Assembly: GCA_039030125.1 (NCBI GenBank)
Contig: JBCCEV010000086.1
Span: 1 to 18,744, forward strand
Length of the DNA stretch: 18,744 nucleotides
Reading direction: 5' to 3'
Source of the DNA: JBCCEV01 sp039030125
GTDB taxonomy: Bacteria; Pseudomonadota; Gammaproteobacteria; Ga0077536
The notes under the pieces were generated by a model. The model saw only the letters and a list, made by a program, of their open reading frames with translations, did no database searches and was not told where the DNA came from. Position numbers and translations under genes: made by a program. Shown piece after piece: positions 1 through 6,773 of the stretch (position 1 is the first letter of the stretch; the number at the start of each line of letters is the position of its first letter).

Positions 1-28
1 ATAACTTTAATTCCTGCCCTTTTTTGGA

Positions 29-56
29 TCGTCAAAGCCAGCGCTCCGGGTATGAT
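29..56 (+). promoter_or_regulatory. possible sigma70 promoter for the M17 peptidase gene
   Basis: A -10-like TATGAT (51-56, five of six consensus bases) lies 16 bp after a weak -35-like TCGTCA (29-34). The -10 overlaps the first possible ATG (52), so transcription would begin near 63. That would favour the ATG at 100 as the real start. This is a consensus match by eye only. Confidence 0.33.
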
Positions 57-99
57 CGAAGCTACGTTGACCCGTCAAAATATCAGTGAAAACTCGAAC

Positions 100-1596
100 A
101 TGAACGATATTCAAATTCGCCAGGGCACCCAGTTGCCCGATAAAAAACTGATCGATCGTGCGCCAAGCGTGCTTTTCGTCACGCCCGTGTCACCCGCGGT
201 CAAGGTCTGGCGCTCGTTGCCCTATGGAGAGCGGGTGCGTGAACGCCGCCGTCGCAGCGGTCGTGCTGGGCAAAACAACGATATCTTCTCCACGGATCTG
301 AGCAATGAACGGGGCACCCAAGTCCTGCACGTGCCGTTTAATCCACAGTCCTCGAGCTTCGAATGCCTGGGGCGGGCGCGGGAGGCGATTGCCAAGCTCG
401 CCGAGTCTGATCCCAGCGAATACCTGATCGTCCTCGGCGGACTCGCCGAGGACGACAACCGTCGGGTGGCCGAGGCCTTGGTCGCCGCGGCGTTGGCGCG
501 GGCCGCAACCTTGCCGAGTTTCAAATCCAAGCCCAAGAAGGCGGCCCGGTTGAAACGTATCCGCTTAATGGGCGCACAAACCAACGACCGGCTCGCGCGC
601 ACGCAAGCGGAGGCTAACGGCAATGCTCTGGCACGGGAATTGAGCGTTCTGCCCCCCAATGACTTAACGCCCACCACCTATCGCAAACGGGTTGAGGTTC
701 TGGCGAAACAATATGGATGGTCCATGAATTTCCTAGACCAAAAGACTTTAAAGCGACGGGGTGCGGGCGCTTTCCTGGCCGTCGTGCAAGGGAGTCCGGT
801 GCCTGATGCGGGTATTGTCCATTTAAGTTACAGACCCAAGAGCGGCCGTGGCCGCGGCCGGGTCGCGCTGGTCGGCAAGGGCATTTGTTACGACACCGGG
901 GGCGTCAACGTGAAGCCGAACAAGTTCATGCTTGGTATGCACGAGGACATGCAAGGCAGCGCGGTCGCGCTGGGCACACTGCTCGCGCTCACCGAGCTTG
1001 AGGTCGATTTTTCTGTTGACTGTTGGCTCGCGATCGCGATGAATCATATCGGCTCGCGGGCTTATCAACCCAACGATGTGGTGAAAGCTGCGGACGGTAC
1101 CACCATTGAGGTGATCCATACTGACGCCGAGGGACGGATGGTACTCGCCGACACGCTCACTTTCGCATCGAAGCGTAATCCGAGCGTGATCATCGATTAC
1201 GCCACCTTGACCGGCGCCTGCGTCTATTCCTTGGGCAAAAGCTACAGCGGCGTGTTCTCGAATCAAGACGACTGGATGAATTTGCTAATCGAGGCTGGTC
1301 GCGACAGTGGCGAGCGCGTATGGCCCTTCCCACAAGACGAAGATTACGACCGCGCCCTAGAAAGCAGCGTCGCCGACATTCGCCAATGTTCCGTCGATGG
1401 TGAAGCGGATCACATCATGGCGGCACGGTTTCTGCGGCGCTTCGTAAAGAACGATACACCCTGGGTGCATATCGACCTTGCGGCCTCCTCGCGCCGGGGT
1501 GGACTTGCGCACATCCCTACCGATACCACGGGCTTTGGCGTGCGCTATACCTTGGAACTGCTGCTGTCTAAGGATCTGTTGGCGCGGACGGTGTAG
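100..1596 (+). CDS. M17 leucyl aminopeptidase family protein
   Basis: This is a cytosolic metallo-aminopeptidase of the PepA/leucyl aminopeptidase family, which removes N-terminal residues from peptides using two metal ions. Counted from the ATG at 100 (498 aa), the C-terminal catalytic half keeps the family's ligands and catalytic residues: VGKGI (K260), YDTGG (D265), the KP lysine (K272), HEDMQG (D283) and TDAEGR (D342, E344, R346). The residue before TDAEGR is His where PepA has Asn. The N-terminal domain (to about 180) is basic and poorly conserved, as is usual. An in-frame ATG at 52 would add 16 residues. Neither start has a clear ribosome binding site, and I chose 100 because TATGAT at 51-56 resembles a -10 box. 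The 3' end overlaps the convergent lipoprotein gene by 29 bp. The family is certain; the preferred substrate is not. Confidence 0.92.
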   Translation: MNDIQIRQGTQLPDKKLIDRAPSVLFVTPVSPAVKVWRSLPYGERVRERRRRSGRAGQNNDIFSTDLSNERGTQVLHVPFNPQSSSFECLGRAREAIAKLAESDPSEYLIVLGGLAEDDNRRVAEALVAAALARAATLPSFKSKPKKAARLKRIRLMGAQTNDRLARTQAEANGNALARELSVLPPNDLTPTTYRKRVEVLAKQYGWSMNFLDQKTLKRRGAGAFLAVVQGSPVPDAGIVHLSYRPKSGRGRGRVALVGKGICYDTGGVNVKPNKFMLGMHEDMQGSAVALGTLLALTELEVDFSVDCWLAIAMNHIGSRAYQPNDVVKAADGTTIEVIHTDAEGRMVLADTLTFASKRNPSVIIDYATLTGACVYSLGKSYSGVFSNQDDWMNLLIEAGRDSGERVWPFPQDEDYDRALESSVADIRQCSVDGEADHIMAARFLRRFVKNDTPWVHIDLAASSRRGGLAHIPTDTTGFGVRYTLELLLSKDLLARTV

Positions 1597-2122
1597 CCAG
1601 TTGATCGGGGCAAGGTTCTTCGCGCTCACATCGAACGCCGTTCTTATAGAGGAATAATATGATTTCGCTGCCCGGCACGAAGCGTTCGGCCAGCGTCGTG
1701 TCGGCGCCGCGATCAATTTCTTTCAAATAGCATTCGCGACCACGATCGTTGGGAACGCAGGTGAACGTCAGCGGCGCGATAACCGCCGAATTGGTTTCCA
1801 GCCGGTAGGCCCCAGCCTCAATGCGCTGCCAGGCTTTAACGAACCGCTCGGTCGCGCAGTCACAGGCGAGATAACGGTCGGCGTATTCGATAAATTTGCC
1901 GACCGTCATGCTCGGGGTATCAGGGTCGCTTTTGGGATTGACCAAGCGCGCGCCAATAAGCTCGCGCGGGGTCGTGGTGGTGTTCTCTTCTTTCCCCAGC
2001 GACGGTAGTTTGGGAAGCGACACCTTCGGCATTGAAACCTTCGGTACCTTGGGAACCGAGCTGCAAGCGCAAAGTGCGAAGATACACAGGCAAAGCGTCA
2101 CATAGCGCATCGCGACAGTCAT
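1568..2122 (-). CDS. cysteine-rich putative lipoprotein, unknown function
   Basis: The 184-aa product starts with a hydrophobic signal segment ending LFALCAC-SS, a plausible though imperfect lipobox, so it is probably exported and lipidated at Cys20. Straight after comes a short K-V/L-P repeat: VPKVPKVS, MPKVS, LPKLPS. This resembles a flexible linker. The remaining domain has cysteine pairs (LACDC, TCVPNDRGREC, VRCEREEPC) that could form periplasmic disulfides. I do not recognise the family. It is last in the seven-gene run. Its ATG shares one base with the stop of the HAD gene upstream (TGATG), which favours this start over the Met four codons later. Its stop lies inside the last 29 bp of the convergent peptidase gene. 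Confidence 0.75.
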   Translation of the reverse strand: MTVAMRYVTLCLCIFALCACSSVPKVPKVSMPKVSLPKLPSLGKEENTTTTPRELIGARLVNPKSDPDTPSMTVGKFIEYADRYLACDCATERFVKAWQRIEAGAYRLETNSAVIAPLTFTCVPNDRGRECYLKEIDRGADTTLAERFVPGSEIILFLYKNGVRCEREEPCPDQLATPSAPTDP

Positions 2123-2991
2123 CAGCGGTCCATCTCTCGAAGGAATGAATGACGCTCTTTTTCAAGCGCTATTCGGGCGATTATGGTGTCCAGGATTTTA
2201 TGCACCCGGCGTTCAAGTTTTTGACCTTCGCGGTAGTCTGCGGGGGCGTAAAAATCGATGCGGTCGGCGTCGACCAAGCGCTGGCAGGTTGAGATCGCAT
2301 CCTTATTGCGCGGTTTGTGCACGGCAAACGAGTACCCACCATATTTTTTAACTACCGTCATGCAGGGGACGTCGGTCATCCCATCGCCGATATAGAGCAT
2401 TTGCGTGAACGGGATGGGTCGTTCGGTCTCAGGCATGTAGTCATTGATCGACTCAGACGCTTGTTCGCGGCCTTTGTTGATCCTGAATAAATATTGGGTC
2501 TTCCCTGTGTCATTGATTACAACGGTTGGAAAGCGGGCCGCTTCGTGATGGTCAAACCAATATTGGGAAGCGTAAATACGCTCGAAGTTCGATTTAATGC
2601 TGATCCCTTCAAGTATTTCGGACAGACCCGCCGAGACAATATAGTGTTTTGCCTGCACTTTGCCTTCTGAGCGTGCTTCGACGTAGGCATTGATCCTGGC
2701 AAACCAAGTTTCCACGCCTTGGTAGTATTTAATATCTTTGGCTAGCTCTCGTAGTGCTTCGCGGCTGAGATGCTTTTTGTTGGCCTCGATCTTCTCCACC
2801 AGCAAGCGCATGTAAGTCAGCATGCTGTCGCCATCGGTACGGCGGCACTCTTGTTCAACTTCGCTCCAGAAATCTTGGGCGGAGATGCCGAGTTCGGGCA
2901 ATACCGTGTACTCCTGCATCGGTTGGGGCGTCAGCGTGCCGTCGAAGTCGTAAACGATGGCAATCTGGTTGCGGGTGAATCGATTGCTCAT
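2122..2991 (-). CDS. HAD superfamily phosphatase (phosphoserine phosphatase-like)
   Basis: This 289-aa haloacid dehalogenase-type hydrolase uses an aspartate nucleophile to remove phosphate from a small metabolite. Motif I is YDFDGTLT (nucleophile D15, acid/base D17). Motif II is the VSAG near the middle, and motif IV is YIGDGMTD near residue 220. The long insert between motifs I and II is helical (about residues 25-130), resembling the C1-capped phosphoserine phosphatase branch, but serine-phosphate specificity cannot be assigned. The C-terminal 40 residues are highly charged and helical. Its ATG overlaps the macrodomain stop by 4 bp (ATGA), and its own stop overlaps the lipoprotein start by one base, so it is probably translated by coupling. 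The superfamily is certain; the substrate is unknown. Confidence 0.88.
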   Translation of the reverse strand: MSNRFTRNQIAIVYDFDGTLTPQPMQEYTVLPELGISAQDFWSEVEQECRRTDGDSMLTYMRLLVEKIEANKKHLSREALRELAKDIKYYQGVETWFARINAYVEARSEGKVQAKHYIVSAGLSEILEGISIKSNFERIYASQYWFDHHEAARFPTVVINDTGKTQYLFRINKGREQASESINDYMPETERPIPFTQMLYIGDGMTDVPCMTVVKKYGGYSFAVHKPRNKDAISTCQRLVDADRIDFYAPADYREGQKLERRVHKILDTIIARIALEKERHSFLREMDR

Positions 2992-3512
2992 AGCGCGCCG
3001 CCGAGATAATTACGATACAGGTCGAACAGTTCGTCATTAAAGCACGCGAACACGACCGCTCTAACCCCGGCGTTGCTGGCCGTGAACTCGCGCACTTGTT
3101 CAATCGCTATCTTGGTCGCGGAGTCCACGGGATAACCATAAACGCCACAGCTTATGGCGGGGAAAGCGATTGTCGACAGGCCATGCTCAACGGCTAGCGC
3201 CAAGGCATTCTGGTAGCAGCTTGCGAGCAAATCGGCTTCGTTCGCCTGCCCGCCCTGCCATACCGGTCCAACGGTGTGAATGACGTATTTGCATGGCAGC
3301 TCATAGGCGCTGGTAATTTTCGCCGCCCCGGTGGCGCAGCCGCCAAGCGTTCGGCATTCAGCGAGCAGGCCCGCGCCCGCGGCGCGATGGATGGCACCAT
3401 CCACGCCGCCACCGCCAAGGAGGCTATTGTTTGCGGCATTAACGATGGCGTCGCACTCGAGCGTGGTGATATCAACTCGATCGGCGCTAAAAACGGTCGC
3501 CATAACAATCAA
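2988..3512 (-). CDS. macrodomain protein (O-acetyl-ADP-ribose deacetylase-like)
   Basis: This 174-aa single-domain protein of the MacroD/YmdB type binds ADP-ribose and typically removes acetyl or acyl groups from O-acyl-ADP-ribose, or ADP-ribose from acidic residues. Visible signatures are NAANNSLLGGGGVDGAIH (residues 25-42, with the family's catalytic-type Asn and Asp), LGGCATGAAKIT, VIHTVGP and the phosphate loop ISCGVYGYP (120-128). Its length is normal for a stand-alone domain. The start at 3512 overlaps the upstream HAD stop as ATGA. A Met three codons later is an alternative. It sits between two HAD phosphatases and downstream of a LOG-family enzyme, so a role in nucleotide or ADP-ribose metabolite handling is a reasonable inference. 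Confidence 0.92.
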   Translation of the reverse strand: MIVMATVFSADRVDITTLECDAIVNAANNSLLGGGGVDGAIHRAAGAGLLAECRTLGGCATGAAKITSAYELPCKYVIHTVGPVWQGGQANEADLLASCYQNALALAVEHGLSTIAFPAISCGVYGYPVDSATKIAIEQVREFTASNAGVRAVVFACFNDELFDLYRNYLGGAL

Positions 3513-4177
3513 CCAATACTGAACATCGTGCGTATGACGTCGGCGGCGATCCCGGTGGAAGGCAATATGTAGCGCGTTTTTTGCGCTAGATCAGCGGGCG
3601 GCAGCTTGATCTCCGGCACCATTATGGTGTGCATTTTGGCCGCCGTTGCGGCCATTACCCCAACCACCGAGTCCTCTACTGCCACACAACGGGTGGCGTC
3701 GATGCCGGCGCTCGCCGCCGCGTTGAGAAAGATATCGGGCTCGGGTTTGCCATTTTCGATGTCGTCGCCGGCGATAATGGTGGCGAACTTGGACTCGAAA
3801 CCAGCCAGCGCGAGCGAGCGCAACGCTTGCTCACGGCGGGTGGACGTGGCGACGGCGATGCGGATATCGTTGGCCAGCAGATCCTCGATGAGATCAAGCA
3901 TCCCCGTCATGGCGTCGAGCCCATGCGCGTCGGTGTGTTCGAGCCAATAACGCATGAATCCGTCGCGAAACGGATCCATCGGGAACTCGTCACCCATGTT
4001 GTCGTGGATAAGTTTTTCGACAATGACACGCGGCATGCCCATGAGCTCAACATAAAGTTGATCGCTTAACTCGTACCCCAGCTCGAGCGCCGCACGCTGC
4101 GCAGCCATTCTGAATACGGGCTCGGAGTTAACCAGGACACCATCCATGTCGAAAACGACACCGCTGAATTCTTGCAT
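3509..4177 (-). CDS. HAD-IA phosphatase / beta-phosphoglucomutase-like
   Basis: This 222-aa protein belongs to the HAD-IA branch that includes sugar-phosphate phosphatases (HxpB type) and beta-phosphoglucomutase. Motif I is VVFDMDGVLVNSEP (nucleophile D10, general acid D12). Motif II is ATSTRRE, motif III is the lysine in GKPEPDIF, and motif IV is AVEDSVVGV. The alpha-helical cap between residues 16 and 80 is of the usual size. HAD-IA members of this kind act on small phosphosugars, but phosphatase versus mutase cannot be decided by eye. The ATG directly abuts the stop of the LOG gene (TAG-ATG), and the stop overlaps the macrodomain ATG. This belongs to a different HAD subfamily from the gene at 2122-2991, so the two are not a recent duplication. 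Confidence 0.9.
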   Translation of the reverse strand: MQEFSGVVFDMDGVLVNSEPVFRMAAQRAALELGYELSDQLYVELMGMPRVIVEKLIHDNMGDEFPMDPFRDGFMRYWLEHTDAHGLDAMTGMLDLIEDLLANDIRIAVATSTRREQALRSLALAGFESKFATIIAGDDIENGKPEPDIFLNAAASAGIDATRCVAVEDSVVGVMAATAAKMHTIMVPEIKLPPADLAQKTRYILPSTGIAADVIRTMFSIG

Positions 4178-4729
4178 CTAAATTTGGCTTTCCAAAGCGT
4201 CGAAGATTTTCGCCGGCGTCGCCTCGACGATAAGGTAATGGGTCTCTTCATCTTTAAGGAAGCCGTCGGCGACGATGCTTTCCAAGAGCTGTAAAAATGG
4301 CCGGAAGTGCGACTCAAAATCGAGCAGCGCAATCGGTTTCTGGTGCTGTCGCAGTTGGCGGCAAGTGATGACTTCCAATGTTTCATCCAGCGTGCCGACG
4401 CCACCGGGCAAAGACAGAAAGGCATCGGCGCGGGCCATCATGATCCGCTTACGCTCCAGGAGATCGTCCACCACCACGGTTTCTGTGATCCCGGCGTGCG
4501 CAACCTCGCGGGCCACCAAATATTCGGGGATAACGCCGATCACTTCACCAGCCCCGGCCAGCACGGCATCCGCTACGGCGCCCATCAGACCGACATCGCC
4601 GCCGCCGTAGACCAGGCTCCATCCCCGCGCTGCGATGGCCTCTCCAACCTCGGCTGCGATTTCTCGATAACGAGGATCGTTGCCCAGCCGCGAACCGCAG
4701 AATACGCAAACGGCCTTGGAGCTGCTCAT
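4178..4729 (-). CDS. LOG family nucleotide 5'-monophosphate phosphoribohydrolase
   Basis: This 183-aa Rossmann-fold protein is of the LOG/TIGR00730 family (formerly misnamed lysine decarboxylase). It hydrolyses nucleoside 5'-monophosphates, such as AMP or cytokinin riboside monophosphates, to base plus ribose 5-phosphate. The N-terminal VCVFCGSRLGNDP, GGGDVGLMG (42-50), the ERKRIMMARADAF block and the defining PGGVGTLDE motif (108-116) are all present, with the catalytic-type Arg and Glu. Its length is typical. Its ATG overlaps the stop of the upstream secreted-protein gene (ATGA), and the next gene begins on the base after its stop. Most non-plant-associated bacteria use such enzymes in purine salvage or turnover, so no hormone role is implied. 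Confidence 0.92.
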   Translation of the reverse strand: MSSSKAVCVFCGSRLGNDPRYREIAAEVGEAIAARGWSLVYGGGDVGLMGAVADAVLAGAGEVIGVIPEYLVAREVAHAGITETVVVDDLLERKRIMMARADAFLSLPGGVGTLDETLEVITCRQLRQHQKPIALLDFESHFRPFLQLLESIVADGFLKDEETHYLIVEATPAKIFDALESQI

Positions 4730-5331
4730 ATTTCCGCGATCCAGACGATTATTGAAAGCAAGGGTTGCCAGCCTTCTTTGGGATCATAAGTGAGGTAAAC
4801 GACGCGCCCCTGACCACATTCAAGTCCGCACTGATGTTCCATGTAGACCAACGCGGCACTTTGGTTGCTGTCGAAGCCGACCCGGGAGATGCGTAAGATC
4901 CCGGCGGAGTCTTGGAAGCGCTCGTAATACCTGCGCCAGCCCGCGTAGGCGTCCTCATCGACGAAAATTTCAGTGAGATGTTCCCCGCTTAGCATTTGGT
5001 AGTTAATGGGCAGTTCAAAAGTTTCAACGATTGTCTCTGGTGTGAGATTTTTGTCGCGCCAATCGACGAGCAAGGCCGTCGGGATCTGCCATAAATCTGC
5101 AAGCGTTTCGGGGCTTCGGTTCTTCGCGAAAATTCCGGCGCTATCGCCAGTGGTTGTCTCGGCGATGGTGACAAACTTATAGCTGGCGTCCAGACCATGT
5201 GCCATCACCGCGTTGAGGACCGATAGCTCAACGGCATCGATTTCGGCATGACAGGCGGATACCCAAGGGATGCTGATCAAGCACACTATGGCAACCCAGC
5301 TTGGGCAGGTCGATCGACGGGCTGGGCGCAT
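4726..5331 (-). CDS. exported protein of unknown function
   Basis: This 201-aa protein has a basic N-terminus (MRPARRS) and a hydrophobic stretch (about residues 12-26) ending WVSACHAE. That end could be a signal peptidase I site after HA or a lipobox (VSAC), so it is probably periplasmic or lipidated. The mature part has no motif I recognise. It ends in a beta-strand-rich segment containing EHQCGLECGQG, a close cysteine pair that could form a disulfide, followed by VVYLTYDPKEGW. It is an odd secreted member between cytosolic enzymes. Its ATG shares one base with the MmgE/PrpD stop (TAATG), and its stop overlaps the LOG start (ATGA), which fixes both ends well. Confidence 0.78.
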   Translation of the reverse strand: MRPARRSTCPSWVAIVCLISIPWVSACHAEIDAVELSVLNAVMAHGLDASYKFVTIAETTTGDSAGIFAKNRSPETLADLWQIPTALLVDWRDKNLTPETIVETFELPINYQMLSGEHLTEIFVDEDAYAGWRRYYERFQDSAGILRISRVGFDSNQSAALVYMEHQCGLECGQGRVVYLTYDPKEGWQPLLSIIVWIAEI

Positions 5332-6755
5332 TAGTGGGAGACCGCTTCTCGTATACCCGTCGATTTGGGTGGTGTTAGTTTGGCGAGCAGCGAGCCAAGA
5401 TCCGTGGCGTGCTCTAATGACAGCACATCTTCGATGCTAGAGTCGATGACAGCGGCCGGCAGCACTGCGCCAGCGTTGTTGATGAATTTTTCGATCACCT
5501 CATCGTCACTTAACGGATTATCTTGCGCGCCGCGATTAACCGCTTCTCGATGCTCAAGGCGTTCACCGGTTTTAAGTTCAATTGTGATGGCGCCCGAGTA
5601 GGCTTGCGGATACTTCGATGCGGGATCGGGCTCGTGGGTGCAGCGCTGCATTAGCGAGATAAGCTCGGGGTCGTTAAGCGTAGGTTCTTCGAGCTCCGCG
5701 AGCCCAAATTGTTCCTTGCTGAGGCAGCAAGCAATGATATAGGGAACACTGAACTGCGCCTCGTAACTGCTTTTTGGCCGCTGTTTCTCCGCCAAGGGCT
5801 CACAGACCAACGGCGCCTGATCCGGATGGATGAATGCTGTAATCGATTCGATGTCATCAAGCTCGAAGGCGTGCTTGTGGCGCAATGCGAGTGCGGCATC
5901 GGCGAAGGCGTGATTGAAATGGCAAGCGGGATAGGGTTTGAACGCCACCTCAAGTGTTTCCCAGCGGTTGGTAAATGGTTCCGCCACGGACTCCAGATCG
6001 ACCGGTGCTTCACTACCTAGGACGGTAGCGTACAAACCGAAGCGACCCTCGAAGGGCGTAGCGGGCCCGATAAATCCGTGTTGGGCAAACGTCGCGGCGG
6101 TGAGTCCCGCGACGGCAGCCCAACCTGGATGCAAGCGTTTGGTCCACGCCCCGTCATTAATAAATTCCATGCTGCCCGAGGCGAAGCTCAGGACGATACC
6201 CAGCGCTTGTCCAATTTGTCGTGGTTCAAGTCCCAGTAGCCGGGCGCTCGCAGCGGTACTTCCAAACGCACCAATAATCCCGGTGGGGTGTAGGCCGCGC
6301 GCCTGCAGTTTGCCTTGTGCCGCGCCGCCCAGGCGCGCATCAATTTCAACAGCGATGATGTAGGCCACTAGAGCATCGGCACCGCTGGCCCCGTTTGCCT
6401 GGCTGACCCAAAGTGCCGATGGCACGGCGCTGGCTGAACAATGAACCACGCTGCCCGCGTGGGTATCGTCGAAATCCAAGCCGTGTATTAGCGTACCGTT
6501 AGCGAGCAAGGCATCCCGCAAACCCAAGCGTTCAATGCGGCCCAGCACGGGCAGTTCGGCCGCCGCGCCGTCGCTCAGTGCCACGGCCGCCTGGATGGTT
6601 GGATCTGCAAACGGGTAGCGGCTTGCCGCAATCCCAATGCCGAGGGCATCAAGCATGCACAACTTGGCGTGATGCAACACGTGCGGGGGGATCTGATCAA
6701 TCCGCAGAGCGCTGATCTGATCGGCCAGGCGCTGTGATACTGTGCTGGTCTCCAT
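5331..6755 (-). CDS. MmgE/PrpD family protein
   Basis: This 474-aa protein is of the MmgE/PrpD (2-methylcitrate dehydratase / cis-aconitate decarboxylase) superfamily. Members dehydrate or decarboxylate tricarboxylic-type acids in the cytosol. The N-terminus (QRLADQISALRIDQIPPHVLHH) is the normal start of the family, followed by HGLDFDDTH (91-99), the HCSASAVPSALW stretch, HPTGIIGAFGS and TKRLHPGWAA, all recognisable blocks. The frame stays open upstream to 7232, but that part is antisense to the hydratase gene and has no family similarity, so I start at the ATG at 6755. No other methylcitrate-cycle gene (prpB, prpC, acnD) is nearby, so a PrpD role is not supported by context. It is first in the seven-gene run, and its promoter must lie inside the divergent hydratase gene. 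Confidence 0.9.
   Translation of the reverse strand: METSTVSQRLADQISALRIDQIPPHVLHHAKLCMLDALGIGIAASRYPFADPTIQAAVALSDGAAAELPVLGRIERLGLRDALLANGTLIHGLDFDDTHAGSVVHCSASAVPSALWVSQANGASGADALVAYIIAVEIDARLGGAAQGKLQARGLHPTGIIGAFGSTAASARLLGLEPRQIGQALGIVLSFASGSMEFINDGAWTKRLHPGWAAVAGLTAATFAQHGFIGPATPFEGRFGLYATVLGSEAPVDLESVAEPFTNRWETLEVAFKPYPACHFNHAFADAALALRHKHAFELDDIESITAFIHPDQAPLVCEPLAEKQRPKSSYEAQFSVPYIIACCLSKEQFGLAELEEPTLNDPELISLMQRCTHEPDPASKYPQAYSGAITIELKTGERLEHREAVNRGAQDNPLSDDEVIEKFINNAGAVLPAAVIDSSIEDVLSLEHATDLGSLLAKLTPPKSTGIREAVSH
6733..6741 (+). promoter_or_regulatory. possible extended -10 promoter for the hydratase
   Basis: TGT followed by GATACT matches an extended -10 element (TGn plus four of six -10 bases). 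No good -35 was seen. It lies inside the first codons of the divergent MmgE/PrpD gene and would start transcripts near 6748, leaving a leader of about 26 nt before the ATG at 6774. The two divergent genes have no intergenic DNA, so some promoter of this kind is required. Confidence 0.3.
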
Positions 6756-6773
6756 GTGCCGATCTTTACCCCG

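Noticed and set aside
67..78. Perfect inverted repeat TTGAC-CC-GTCAA just upstream of the M17 start at 100.
   Set aside because: A 5-bp half-site is common by chance, and no regulator or second copy supports an operator call.
222..1266. Two open minus-strand frames opposite the M17 peptidase gene (222-677 and 823-1266).
   Set aside because: Both are Arg/Ala-rich shadows of a well-conserved + strand gene and have no recognisable domain or start signal.
6691..6722. Direct repeat ATCTGATC at 6691-6698 and 6715-6722, 24 bp apart, near the divergent starts.
   Set aside because: It is considered as an operator, but both copies encode the same D-Q-I residues of the MmgE/PrpD protein, so coincidence of codons is sufficient.
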